From NCBI GenBank assembly GCA_013396655.1, contig WBMV01006671.1, forward strand, positions 593,003 to 657,002: a stretch of 64,000 nucleotides of DNA, written 5' to 3'. Below the pieces are notes generated by a model that saw nothing but the letters and a program-made list of their open reading frames with translations, had not been told where the DNA came from and searched no databases. This document shows positions 13,388-27,000 of the stretch, in pieces (positions within the stretch are counted from its first letter, which is position 1; the number at the start of each line of letters is the position of its first letter). Made by a program: the position numbers and the translations under genes. The DNA is from Campylorhamphus procurvoides. Lineage: Eukaryota > Chordata > Aves > Passeriformes > Dendrocolaptidae.

Positions 13388-14129
13388 CTTCCTGCTTGGT
13401 GCTGCATGCTCCCAAATTGTCCTGCTGAAGCCACCACAGGAAGGAATGATTCATCTCCAGTGGGTTTGGTGGTATGAGGTTTGAAGGACATTTTCCCCAA
13501 GGCAAGAAGTTAAGCAGTGCTTATATTGCTGAGAGCCATCATGACAGCAAGTCTACAGCAAACTGCAGTGTGAAGTCTCAGCCCAAGCAGCTTTTTAGCA
13601 TTTCTAACAATTCTTGAATCTGCTTTGTAGTCTTCCAAAAGATGGATTTGGCAACTTCCTCCTCCCTCCCCACACATAATATGAAAACCCACTTCAGACC
13701 TTCCCTGATGCAGATTAATGCACAAGGAATGGCATTTTATGAAAATACAGAAAATTAACCAACCAATTTTTTTGATTGTCAAATACAATAAAGCTGCTTT
13801 AAACAAATGTCACTAACACCTTTGTGGTGGTATTTGTTCTTGCATGAGGACCTGTGATCTAAGATCATGCATAGCAGAGTTTCTCTACCAACCTTGTTGC
13901 AGGCAGTTTCTTCCTGAACATAAGCTCATTGTTCTCCAGATGTAATTAGACCAAGTGTTATGACAGTTGGTAGGATTACAGCACTTTGATAAATGACTTG
14001 TTTCTTAGAAGAGAAGGTTTGTGAAAACAAGACCATTCATCTAATTTCTCACTCATTTCCTGTGCCCAACTTTCTGCTTGAAAATATGCATATGGACTTG
14101 GATGTGAACTGAAGGGAAGATTTTGGTGT

Positions 14130-14850
14130 TTCCCGCAGCCTGGGGCTCCCTCTGAGTGGCAGTGCTGCCCTTGAGTATATCAGCCCTTCACTCGAATATG
14201 GAGTCATTTCAAACTTGGCAAGAGGGCTCTTGTCACCTCCTGCAAGTTTCTGATAAAGATACTCAAGTGGCCAGGTATTGGTACAGTCTCCTGCAGTACC
14301 CTGCTTGCTGCTGGATCCCAGGTACCCATTAGCTCCTACTCTCTGAAGCCCAAACATCCAATCTGGCTTTTTTTTCTCCATCTAGTTGTCTCCTCCCCCC
14401 TTCCAGGCTGATACACCCTTAGGTGTTATAAAATGTATATACCCTATAATGTATAAAAGATTGTGGGAGGTAGTGTAAAAAGTGTTGTGGCAGTCAAGGT
14501 AAATGACATCCACACTCTCCCTTCATCTGCAGCTCCAGATGTTCTCCCATAACAAGCACTCAGGTCTGATCAGGCATGGTTTGCTGTTGTTCAGTCTGTT
14601 CTGACTGATCTGACCTGCTGCCATCTTAGAAATCCAAGAGGGCTCCAGGACTTTCTCACTGACCTAGGCGAAGTTGACTGTTCACCAGACTCTTTTTTTG
14701 GCCTTTTTTTCTCTGGTCATTGGGGACCTCCAGTCATGACAATATCTCAACGATGAAAAGAGTGGCCTTCTTCAAATATTGGTCCTTTCTCACAGCATCC
14801 TTGGGTACAACTCATCTCGTGCTGTGAGCTTGGACTCAAATGATGGGATG
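14130..14850 (-). mobile_element. CR1 LINE fragment, ORF2 reverse-transcriptase region (degenerate)
   Basis: Read on the minus strand, this follows the order of landmarks of avian CR1 ORF2. Starting at the high-coordinate end it matches the segment before the reverse-transcriptase fingers (about 14735-14830). It then matches the stretch after the 'PVSLTSVPGK' block (about 14640-14690), and the 'VDVIYLDFSKAFDTV' core at about 14470-14515. Last come the 'FINDL' and later segment (about 14215-14330) and the 'AAIQRDLD' area near 14130-14170. The reading frame is broken by many indels and substitutions, so it codes for nothing now. Both ends of the element are missing. CR1 spreads by target-primed reverse transcription and its copies are usually 5'-truncated. 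The limits are approximate; sequence up to about 14960 may also belong to it. Confidence 0.75.
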
Positions 14851-17800
14851 AAAAATCTTTACTTTCTGATTTTGTAATTGTTAGTGAAACCGCACTGGGG
14901 AGGTCAGTGCACTCAGAGCCATGTATCTTCCAGCTACAGCTGCTGTGATGAACCTGATAGTCCATGAAGGGAACTAGTTTTGCCTCTCAGGACAAGTTAG
15001 CCTCCTTCCAGGGTGTTTTGATGACTGATTCTCAATAGTTAAGGTAGATATTTTTGGCTGCACTGAAGCTTTAAAGTGATTTCAAGGTCATTTGGCAACG
15101 GCTGCTTTTCCAAGCTGGTTGGAGCTAAGCATGAGGGCTTCCCTGTGAAGTTCTGCACGCTGGTGTTGGATCATTTATCCATTTTCTGAGTAATACGTGT
15201 GTCAGAGCTTAAGACAGTAGCTTTTCAGAGGTTTGAACAATGGTGACCATCCATTCCACTTTACAGTGTATTTTTTTATCTGAAATTGGGTTTTAGACTT
15301 TCCTCTGTTGAGCTGTGTGACTGATCTTAAAAGCTTCTTGATATATTACCCAGGCCTATTAGATTCTACTAGACCTCTCCATCACCAAGAATTGATTTCC
15401 CCCTCTTCCCCCCTTAATGCTTGAACTCAGAAGGCCCTTAGGGCTTCTGGCTTAATTAAAAATTAAATTTACAGATCATTTCTCAAATCATCCCTTAAGC
15501 AGCCAGTAATAATGATCACCTCTGAATGGTGTGTGTCACTGTCATTTTAATGTGCTGTGTTGTAAATAGTTATGTGTCCCCTCTGTGAACCCTGTGTGGA
15601 GCAGGCTGCCCTATGCTGCTCTCTGTTTATTTATGTGTATAATACAGAAATCAGTGTGTTTTGAGTCCTGGGGATCTATAACATACTCCATCTTCAGTCT
15701 GGCTGCACGTGCTGGTTAAACTTGTTCGTGTCACTTTTTTCTTCTTACCGTAATGAAGGAAGGACAAGTTGTCCTGCATTTATGAACACTTCTGTTTGTT
15801 TTGAAAACTATTTTCATATCCCCCAATTGTTTCCCCTTCAGTTTGAAGATTACCTTTTTAGTTCCCTTCTCTGGGATATTCAGTTTCCTAAAGTCCTTTT
15901 TTCTTCTCATTGAAAGGAAACTCATGTTACACATGAAGGGAATAGGAAAAAGCTGCCAATCCAAACTGGTGCAAAAGGTTCCTGCACCCCACAAGTGTTT
16001 TAGAAAGCTGTCTGTGCTGTGTCACACCTTTTGAGCTGTCATCAGTGGGCCTGTGCCCAACAGCCTCGGCTCCAGTTAGAGCTGAATTGTGTTGCCCTGA
16101 TCTGTGGCTCAAGCATGCTGCTCTCTTCCCTCTCCAGGCACTGCTCTGTTCTATTTCCAGATATTTTTCACTCGTTAAACTCCTAAAAGAGACGCTGATC
16201 AGAAGAAAGTCCCAGGGAGGATTTGGCCTAGAGATGCTTTCCCAGATCCTCTGCACTCGAGGTTGAATTTTGATGGCGATGAGCGTTTAACAGCTCTGCA
16301 AGTGGTCTCTGAGCTGAAGCCCCGCAGTGATAGTGAAGAACGGGCTCAGGAAGAAAAAACCCATCCCTTGAAGCCCTTTTTAGTACATGGTTTAATAATT
16401 GTTTGAATTACTCCAGTGAAAGCCTTTTGCACTCTAAGAACCATCACTAGAAAAAAATGTTAGCCCCAGCTGAGTTGCCAACCATTAACCTCAGCTACTG
16501 AAGTGCCAGTGCCTGCCTGTGCCTGTGTGAATTAGCTATTCAGCTGGTGGCATCAGAGGAGTGGCCATCCTCCAAGTTCTGGGGGGAAAAAGAGGGAATG
16601 CTGACTTGAGGATTGCATAAAACAGCCAGGGCTGCTTTATACAAGCAGCTTGAATCCAGAACCCTAAAACTCCCCGAGTGAAAGTTGGAGCTTCTGCCCA
16701 AACTGGGGGTCTTTGCATTGCTATCTGTTGCAGATCCCCTGGAAACAGCACAGAGGAACTTCTCCCAGACAGCTGCAGTTGGTTTGAGTGATCTCTGGCT
16801 CTTGATCCTGTTTCTCCTGGGGCTGAGGGGATGTGGTGGGCCATGGGGAAAGGCTGCCCTAGAGCCAGGAGTTGTTGAAACTCCTCTGAAAGATCATCCC
16901 AAGGGCAGAGTAGCATTAGGCCAAAGAAAAGTGTTTATGATTCCTCTCTTAGAGATGCTATTGTACTGCAGCAGTTGCAGGCAAAGGAGTGTCTCAGTGT
17001 GCAGCCCCTGCAGCAATTTGGGGTTTAAGAGGCAGGGCAGCATAAACCTTCTGTTGGCAATTAGTCATCTTTTCATTTCCTTTCCAGACGGGCCAGATAA
17101 ACTCTGTCTTACTGCTTCCAGCTGCAGCGGTGCAGGAGTTCTTGTCTAACTGTGTGCCACTGGTGCACATGCAAGAAGTCCCAGATGAACATGTGGACAG
17201 GTCATCTTTCAGCTGAGCTCTGTGTGGTTGCAGAGCATGAAAACCAGATGGACAGGTCAGGGTAAACTACACCCACCTCCCACTGTTCAGATTGCTTGAT
17301 AGCTTTTGAAATGAAGGAAACAACTTTCCATGACTGTTTTTCTGGAGCCTGCATGTGTGTATGCCACAGATGACCTCAGGGTTTTCTCACAACTTGGGCT
17401 GTCATAACAGATAGAGCTTAAGGCATCTCTTGCATCACTGATTTGCTTTTCCCTGGTCTCTCTCTTTACCTCAGTTCAGGATGCTATTGCATGAAAAGTC
17501 CTAGCTCCTGATTCCAGCTAACTCCAGGGAGTCCTGAATTAAGGTTATTGGCTTGGCCACTTAGTTGATGTGCTGTTGTTTGAGTCTACTTGATTGATGC
17601 TTCCACGTGGGAAGGCAGGAGAGCAGTGTCCCTGCAGGCAGCTGGCTTGCCTGAGGCAGGTTGGGAATGGCAGCAATCTTCATTTTCCTTACATGGCTCA
17701 GGCCAGCATCTCACCAAGGATGCATCCATGGCTGCTCTTTGTGACAGTATTGCCAGCACTACCACGCTGTTCTTGGTACAAATCCATGATGGAAGAAAAG

Positions 17801-20169
17801 TCCTGTTCCAGCAGGAAGAGGAAGAGTTGCTGCTGGACTTGCCTGTGTAGTCCTAAATAACAGCCTGTTTATCTGTGCTCTCTGATAGTGTGTTATTTCC
17901 TAGAGTAATGTTGTGTATCAAAATTGCTGAAAAACATCAGATTGCCTGTAAAAGAGAAAAACTGTAGATTGCCAGTGCTCTGAAGCTGTTCTAAAGTAAA
18001 TCTGTTCTGTGTAACTGCAGAAGATTATTGAACATATATAGAAATGGTGCCTGTGGGGCTCCTGTCTTAGACTGGGTGAATGTTTCTGGGATGTCTTGAG
18101 CCCAGTTCAGTCCTAAGGGAACCTGTATATGGCTAAAATGACACCGTACCTGAGGTGTGCCCTTGCCCTGTTTTGTAGGATCCTAGTTCTTCAAGACTGT
18201 CTGCTGTGAACGGCGGACTGAAACTTTGAAGTTCAGCAAGGAAACCTCTAACTTGCACAAGTTTTCCTGAGAGAGAGCTCTCAGGGGTGGGTGAGGAGAA
18301 TGTTTGTGTGGGATCAGTCAAAACAGTGATTTTATTTCTGATCTGCTATCATAAGGCGTGTTCCCATGCCAGACTAAAAAGGATTACAAGTGAAAAGTAG
18401 CATTAATAGGAAAAAAATAAAGATAATTTTTGCAGTAATGCTTTTTTTTTCTCATTACTTCCACTTTTCCCTCCTCCTTCCCTGTGAAGTTCTGATAAAG
18501 TCTCTGTGATCTTGTGAAGTATTCAGCAAGAAAATGGTTCAGTTCTAGCATTTTTTTTGACAGATCCATCACTGATCATTCTCTGTAGTCTGCCTTGTCT
18601 GCTCAACAGCTGGTTTGGCTCAAAGAGTCTAGCTGAACTATTTGTGCATATTTGTAAATGATGGATTTAGATAATACCCACAGTAATTGTACAGTCCCGT
18701 TGTTTTGGCACAGTAACATTTTACACTTGCTTTGCATAGGCATAAAGGATGATGCCAGGTACACAGAATGCAACATGAACTGTGTCTTCCTTTGATGTGC
18801 ACTTCAGCTGTCACCTGAGGTCATGGCAGGGCTGATTTCTGTGGAGGGAACCGCCGAGACTTGCTGGGGTCAGGGGAGCTTATAATTTATTGAGTGAGTC
18901 ACTGAATCTTCCAGTGTGCTTTGAGGACTGGTTTTGAGCAGCCGTGGCCTGGGCCACTCGTGATGTTCAGATACATCTTCCAGTGATGGAAGCAATAGGT
19001 GTCATTGGCACATAAACAAAATTATCTGACTGAAATGGCCCTCTTTATCCATGTGTGGGGTGCAAACAGAGCTTTTGGGATTCAGAGCCACTGGCTCTGC
19101 TCTTGGGGCTACTGGATTTTGTGGATGTCCCTGTGATGAAAGAATGACTTTGATTTTAAACCTGGTACTGGTTTGATGTGTTCTTGGGTCCTTATCCCAG
19201 CTTCTCAGAAACATCTGGCTTGCACCAGCTCAGGAGCAGAAGCAACATGGCTTTTCCTTCATTTCCCAGGGTGTGCAGCTCTGATTTGTGTGTGTTCCTC
19301 CTGCTGAAGGCAAAGCTGGTGTTCCTCTCCCTGGCTGCAGGCTCTGAATCCAGAGCAGAGCTGGTTACCTGTAGACTGCTCTGCAGTGAAGCAACAGAGA
19401 AGCTGGTACTCACTGTAATGATAAAAATGCAAAGAAATTAATGTGTGTGTCTCTTCACCAAGTAGAATTAAACCCTACCTTTTTCCTCTGCCTTCTGCTG
19501 TTTCTTCTGTCAGTCTCTGTCACCAGTCCCACTTAGAGAGCCAATTCCACTAATGCTGTGCTGACTGTTTGTTTGTACATATTTGTGTAATCGAGGTTGT
19601 TTGATCTGGTTGTTTCAGAGGGAAACATTGAAGTAGCCCCTGCTCTGCACCTCACTGTTCCATGTCCAGCACACCTGGGCTCTGCTGCAGCAAGATAAGC
19701 AGAGCAGGCCTTTCAAGCTGCTCGCAGCTCAGACGGTCATCTCAGGGGACTGCTTTGCCAGCAGAAGTTTGTGCTTGTCCTGCTGAGCCTTGTGTCTCGC
19801 CTCCAAGCTTGTTTTTTTCTCTACTGACTAGAAGTAAATTAGCTTCTACACTCTTTCTCTCTTCCCTTAAAAAAAAATAAAAAGGAGAGAGGAGAGAGAG
19901 TAGAGAAAGAATATGAGCTAGCTTGGGAACTGTTGCATATGTGAATGCAATTTAAAGGAGAGTTTATTTGTTTCTCTTGGAGGCTGCAGTCAGTGTGTGC
20001 AGCAGTGCTGCTTTCCCTGCTCTCACCAGGCTCCCATATCAGTGCTCCCAACAGCCTCGAGAGGGTCCCGCTCTGTGTCCTGTCCTCCTGCAGCTGAATC
20101 CTAATGCAGCAAATTGGGAAGGCATCTTTTTCTTTCTGTTTCTGTGGAATGCTGCTATCAGCTCAGTTA
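14851..20169. other. Unique non-coding sequence
   Basis: No gene is recognised. The longest open frame in the window (154 codons, 16685-17149, plus strand) is here, but it has no recognisable domain, no signal or membrane pattern typical of a small protein, and no splice-site context that I trust. A purine-rich run of A then GAGA words lies at about 19868-19912. No further CR1 sequence is recognised. Confidence 0.55.
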
Positions 20170-21060
20170 TTGCTCAGCCATGGTGATATTGCTGCTTGAT
20201 TTATATGGCCTCTATCCTTCTTGCTCCTCTGCCGCTTGAGTACAGCCATTATAAAAGCCATCTGCAGCTTGTGCCTTTATTCCTTGGGTTTCTAGGCTGG
20301 CAGATGGTACGGACAAAAAAAGAGCCTTCCTCTATCTAAATTAAGCAATAACAGATCAACTTCCAATCACATTCTTATTATCACCTCGTGATCGCACTTT
20401 CATAAAATCCCCGTTTCCATAGCTAAGCATGATAGATATTTCTCAGCCTTATGGCTTGTGTCTGAAAGGAGTCTCTGAGCCACAAGCCCTAAAAGGACAT
20501 TTCAAGAAATTACACACCTGTCCTTGCCTCCTCGTTTGCAGTTTGCAACAGCTCTGCTCAGCCAGCCATTTGTTGCTGCAGAAATAAACCATGGACAAAT
20601 CCCCGTGCTTGGTGGGGGCCGGGGCTGAGCCCCGGTGCTGGTGGCTGAACGGGCTGTTCTCTGCCTCCTGTTTGGTGTGAGCTTGGGTATCAGTGCAATT
20701 CAGAAATCTCATTTGAGAGGGTTTCATCTTGACACAATAAAAAGAAATAATTTGATTCTGTTCGGTTACAGATTTTTTTCCTCCCTTCTTTTGACCTGCT
20801 GGTTTATTATCATTTCCTCATTTGGCCTAATTAAAGTGCTGTGTACAGCAGCTTGTTAGTCTTAACTACGTTCCTGCATCGCTCCGGGTAGTGCATCTTC
20901 ACTGATCGCTTTAGCAGCAAGATTGGCCCTGGGCTAATAATTTGTAACAAATCACTTGACTGACTGAACATCACCTCCTTTTTTTGTTTTTGAATTCTCT
21001 GTGGCAGATCATTGTTCTCTCAAGCTTGATTCTTGTAATGATTTCCCAGCTAATTCCTGC
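20170..21060. promoter_or_regulatory. Candidate conserved regulatory segment
   Basis: This is called on texture only. The stretch has no repeats, has balanced composition, and contains clustered transcription-factor-like words: a CCATTATAAAAG word near 20246, TAATTAAA at 20828-20835, and CTAATAATTTG near 20934. A GC-rich spot lies at 20600-20660. Frames are broken by stops throughout, so a coding exon is unlikely. In vertebrates this pattern is typical of conserved non-coding elements near developmental genes. I cannot test conservation from one sequence. Confidence 0.3.
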
Positions 21061-24000
21061 GACCAATTTTTGGGCTGGGGTTGCTCACCCATGGCTCCCT
21101 GTGACTTGGCATTTGCAGTTCAAGCTGCTTCAACTGGACCTGTAGATTGGAGAAAATGCTTTGATTTCTTTGATTGAATCAGTATAACCAACTGCAACAT
21201 CAATACTTAACATAAATTCCAAATTTTCTTGGACATTCTGAATATTTTAGTCAATCTTTCAGCTTTATTAAGAACTTGCTTTGATGCATGCAGAAGTTCA
21301 ACACAGAGAATAGGAAAAAATTCATTACAGAAAATGTTTGGTTGGGGTTTTATTACCCCTAGCTATTTTGTGATATACTTTTTTTGCAGTATTCCCTTGG
21401 TTCTAGCTCCCATTCTCCCTATCACCCTATAAAATAAGCTGTTTTTTATGACTCAAATAGACACCCTACATCTGAAATGTGGGCTACAGAGATGACACTC
21501 AAATATTGATGTAACAGGGGAGACCTATAGCCCAAGCTAAATTCTTCTGTCTTTATTCTACAACAAATGCTAAAAATTGCCCACAATGACCAGTAACTCC
21601 TCCCTGGTTTTGGCTGGGTGTGAGCAGGCTTGGAACAGATGAGTTTTGCAGTTGGATCCCACATGCTGGCAGGGCTCTGGGGCTTTGTGCTTTAGGGTCG
21701 CATCCAGTGCTGGGTCACTTCCAGCACTCAAGTCCACTCAGCCTCCTCTGGTTCCTCCTTCAGCTGGGGCAGCCCTGTGCCCTTCAGGTGAGACAGTAAC
21801 TTACTCCCAGAAGGAGGCTTTTACTGCGCAGAGCGGGGTTAAGTTACTGCTTAAATGAAAACAAAGTGCTTAGTTCTCTCTGCACAATGCTCTAATGGAA
21901 AAATATGCTGACTGTTTTCTGCTCTTCCCTCAAAAACTGTTGTGTTTGTAAATTCTAAGCAAGTACTGACAGGTGACTAATTTATTCTTGTCAGCTTAGC
22001 AACAAAGTCTACCCTTTGCCACCATGTTCATTTGTTATGGCAGTGCATTGGCTGACATTGAGATTCATTAGGGTTTTTAATGCATCTCACTGATGCAGCA
22101 TTGTAGCTATTCAGCTGCATTCCTCTCTTTTTCTTACAAAATGAATTAATTTCTAATTTTTCCCCATTATTTCATTAGCTTTTCCTTCTTCAGATGTGTG
22201 CATCTACAGGCATGCATTTAGTTTTCCTAAGGTAGTACTGCTCTATTCGAAAGTTGCAGTTTGGAGGTTCATCAGGCCATTGCTCCACCTCTTTTATTAC
22301 AACCCAAAACACAAGGAGAAATGGGAAAGGAAGAGAGACAATTTGATTACTTTTTTTCTTCTTCTTTTCTGGAAGATGCAATGTGCCATTGCCAAGAAAG
22401 TTCAAGTCTGATGTGTCATCAAGCCCATGAGTATGTCAGTGAGTACTGTCAAAGCTGGGAAGGCCCTTGATCAGTGACAGCACCAAGGGCTGTGCTGGCT
22501 GCTTCAGGCTGGTGTAAATCCAGCCAGCCCAGGCAGTGCCATGGGAAGCACAGAACTCAGAGTGGTCAAAACCCTTCCGTCGTCATCCACCTTCTGGGCA
22601 GACTGGAGATCCTGTTACTGCGAAGGCTCATCTGGGAACAGATCCAGAGCTGCTCTGAAAGGCAAAGAGCTGGAAAAATAAGGGATGGACCTTCCTATGG
22701 ATCTCCTAGGTAGCCCCCTAATCCCATCATTTGAGTGAAAATCATACTCTTGACCTGCTCCCACTGTCACCCAACAGTGGGTGTGATCTCAGGGACAAGA
22801 AGACTCATGAGGACCAGCCAATGCTCTGATGGTCAGTCTCAGACTGGCTGCAGTGTTTGACCCACAGCAGTGATGCCAGGACAGCACAGAGGTGATTCCT
22901 ACGAGTTCTCTCACCACCGGGGGTAGTGGCCCTAGAGCATTTTGCTCACCCACAACCAGACACCTGTCTTCTTCTTCTTGATGTGAAATGAGTTACTCCT
23001 CTGGGTGGGCTTTGCTCTGCTGATGTCTGAACTGAGCTGTGCTGAATCTGGTCCAAAGTCCCCAAGCATCCTTTGTGCTGGGAGAGGTAAGTCACTGTCC
23101 TGCCTCCCAGTGCCTTTGTAGCACCTCATGTGGCCGAAGATCGTTCATCTCAGGTTTGACAGGTTTGCTCATTAGAGTTTCTCGTCAGTCTCTGGCAGGA
23201 GCTTATGGATGCAATAAGGAAAAAGCCAGGGGACGTGGTAGGCATCACTTTGTGGTGGTTTTTGTGCTGTTTTCAGTATGTTAATGTGAATAAGCACAGT
23301 AACAATCCTGGAGATTATCAGTTGAGATTTTTTAGTGCACATCATTCTTCAGTAAAGCAGATATGGCAATGGCTTGAATAGGTCTATGTCTCTTCACCTT
23401 CACATATCAGTTGAAAGCTGCTGGACCTTTTTATTTATTTTCAACAAAGTTGCCAGGAACTTCCCCTCAATGTTATCAGCACTCATGTTCAAACATATTT
23501 TTATAGCGTGTTTCTAGACCCTTTAACTTCAACAAAGCATTGAATAGCTCACGGATGGCGCCATTGCAATTATCTGTCCTCTGTGTGTTCCTCTGAGCTT
23601 TCAGATGCAGGCCCCCTGTTAACCATACATCATTATTAGACTGACTCCATAGCACTAATTGACACCGAATGAAATTCAGAGCAGGAAACAGAGAGACTTT
23701 AGCATTCAGTATGAACAGACTGCAAATTAGTGTTACTGCTGTAAAGGTTAACTGAGATTGAAAACCCCTTTCGTACTGCCATGTAAGCTGAATGTTTCCC
23801 TTTTTTTTTGAAAATAGCCATGATTGGCATCTGAAGAGTAAGAGGGGATGGAGGGAAGGAGAACACCTCACCCTGAGGAAACCCTGTAGCAGATTGCATA
23901 TTAATATCAGCTTTGATCAGAAGTCATCTGAACTTCCTAGGCAGCTGTGAAACTCCTGAACTGGGAGGTTTTCAAAATACCCTGTGCTGTCCATGCAAGG

Positions 24001-27000
24001 GGACAAATAAGTCACAGCATAGTGAGCTGAAAGTCTGGGGCATCTCAAGTCAAATCTGGGCAGCACTGAATGCCCAAGTGTATACGAGCACAAAGTTTAC
24101 TTGTATTTCTGACCTTCAAGTCCCAGATTTGTATGACTGAAAGAAAACGTTATGGAGCAAGTCTTGCCTTTCAGAAATTTGTCTAAAGACATTCTCTATT
24201 TTGTTGGCAGTTTTGTGTTAAGTGTTTAGTGTAAACACCAGAAGTATCTATCACACAGCTTTGGTCCAGGACAAACAGATACTGAATGTTTGCTGCTGAA
24301 AGCAGACCACAGCAGAATCATCACCTGCATTATGCTGATTTTCTCATGAGATAACATGACAATCTTTGAATATCAAAATTCTTTAAAGCTAAGTTTTACC
24401 CTTAGTAGCAAGCTACAGTAGTCCAAAAACATTTCCATATGGCATGGAGTGCTGTTTCTGATGACATACACACAGAGCCAGTAAAGCCTGATAATGTGCT
24501 GCTCATAGGAATGCATGGAGATGCCAGAGGTTGTCTCCCCCCGTTTTTTTGCTTTACAAGGATGTTCAGTCAGAGCTGAGTGGACAGTTCACTAATGACA
24601 ATATACTGTATGAACTTATGAAAGCATGGAAATGTTGTGGAAATGGTTCATTAATTTCACTATAAACAAACCACAGAATAGAAAACTGACTATTGGTGAC
24701 TAGAATAATTTGACTAGGAGAAAAACTCATGCAAAAAAATCCCTTTTCATCTTCTATGAAGAAGGAAGGTGTATGTAAATATTGACTAGTGCCATGAACC
24801 TTTAGGTTTTTCCTTTTCCAGGCTTCTTGTTTGTCCATTGGCTGATGTGATGTAGCAGGAACCCTTCACAGGTTTGACCCCACTTTTGTGAAATGAAACA
24901 AATCTTTGCCCATCTGGAAATTGCAGTGCCACAGAGAGAGTGTCTGAGTGCTGGCAGGGTGAGGGGTCCTGGTGTCCCCCTTTCTCACTCTTTCTGCATA
25001 AAGTGGTACCTCAACACCAGAGTTTGGACTGAATCCCTTCAGATTAAATTCCTCCTGCTGTGATGGTGTTTAGCAGCAAGTATTTTAAGGTATTGAACTC
25101 AGCATGAAGTTGGCCAAACTCTGTAGCTTTAACTTAATAATAAAAGATATCTTGTTTATAATTTTAAGTGAAAAGATAATTCTGCATTACCTGCAGCAAA
25201 CATAAATACATTGGTTACTTTCCTGCCAAGTGGGAGGTGTTAAGTCCATGAATGGACTTAGGAGAGGTATTTCCAGCTCAGAAATGCATGCATAACACCA
25301 TGTAACCTCTTCTTCTGGCAGCTAAAAAAAGCAAGCAGTGGATGTTTCACTTAGTTTTTTCATTTTTGTTTTTCTTGAGATGCATGCCAGCACACCAATT
25401 AAGTAATTTCATTACCTATTTAAAAAATAATTTATAGGTAGATTCTTCTGAGCTAAAGTATCTTTTGTGAAAGATTGCACTGAAAGTGTCCATCTTCACT
25501 GTGATCAAACAGCTTGACTCTGAACATCTGTATTTCATCAGATATGACTTCATGCTAGGACTTGCTTACAGCAGTTGTGTTGTGTCCTGTGTCTGTACAA
25601 TTATCTTATCAGGAGATGGGAAAATAATATAAATATTCAGTTATGAGTTTAGAACTGACATATTGCAAAACACAGATGCTGAATTTCAAAACTGTGAAAT
25701 GAATGGTTCACAGGGTCTGATATTAACCCCACCATTCAGAATATGTTTTGGTTTATTTCTGAATGAAAATATCTTTCTGTTTTTAATATCTCCCTGGTCT
25801 GGGAAACATTGATCAGGTCCATCCTGAGCATTTAATGGTTGTGTGGGAGCCTTGCCCTAACAGGAATGTTGTAATGTCGTGCTCTTAATGTCTTCATCTG
25901 TGGAGAAGCTGTAAGGTATGAACAGCTGTGAATGTGACAGGATTTAGCCCTGCTCATCAGAGCAGCCTCCTCCTTGTGGACTACTCAGTGGTGGGTTTTG
26001 CCAATGAAAGGTTAGGCAATGTCTAACCACCACATTTTGGTACTGCTAAATAAGATAATGGAACCAAGTGATTCCTGCACTTCAGCCACAGAAAAACATC
26101 TAACAACTTTGCCCTTAAAAAAATTCAAAAGCACCATAGTTTGGGTGCAGTTTTGCCTCAAAGAGACATTTTTAACAGAGGGTGAAATCCGTTGTCCTTC
26201 AGAAGCTGGTTTGTTTACCTCAATCAGTGCTAAAATATTCATTAAAGACAGCAGAACTGCCTTGTATTATGCAAGGAAACTTGGTATTAAGTGTTGTCTG
26301 TATGTGTTCAGCATATGAATGCATAATATTCTTAATGCTCAGACTCTGCAAATAGCTGTTTTGAAAAAGGATCCTGATGACTTTCTAAAATGTATATTTG
26401 ATTAAAAAAAATCCAACCTCAGGAATATATCAGGCCCTTGGATAATTTTCGTGTGAAAGGCTGGACAAAATTTCCTCCCAGAGTTATTCAGGAGAAGTAA
26501 ACTGATCTAAACAGAAAATGTGAGATGGAAAACCCCCAACCAACTGCTGTAACTTTTCCAATAGTTTTTCTCTCTTGTTGCCTTTACAGGCACCCCTGTG
26601 TGTGTTTTGGTTTTGCTTTTGTGTAATATGGCCCTCTCTGCTGGGCTGGTTTTGCCCAAATGTGCTCCCCAGGCAACACCTTAGTTGCAGTCTTCCAATA
26701 TGAAGGAATGTCATTCTGGTGGCATTAGTCAAACTTTTCACTGAAGCAAATTAGAAATGCTTTGCAAAATTCACAGAGATGGTTTACAATCCTAGGCCTA
26801 AGAACCTAAGGAATTCCAAATTAAAATTGGCTTTGGACGTGTGTTGGCAAATGAGAGTTTGAGTTGATGCCCTCTCACCCTGTACTTGTGTCCTACTAGC
26901 AATAAAATTCTTGGAGCTTTTATACGAAAATAAGTCTGATCTGCAATACACCACATTATCGGGTTTTTTTTTTCCACCAGATTGTCATAATGTTTTAGGA

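Noticed and set aside
16685..17149. Longest open frame in the window (154 codons, plus strand)
   Set aside because: No recognisable domain, no codon-usage sign and no trusted exon boundaries. A stop-free run of this length is expected occasionally across six frames of 64 kb.
22991..23086. Open segment ending at a strong GAG/GTAAGT donor word, with a leader-peptide-like translation
   Set aside because: The proposed acceptor has a weak pyrimidine tract, a stop lies just upstream in frame, and a lone good donor word is common by chance.
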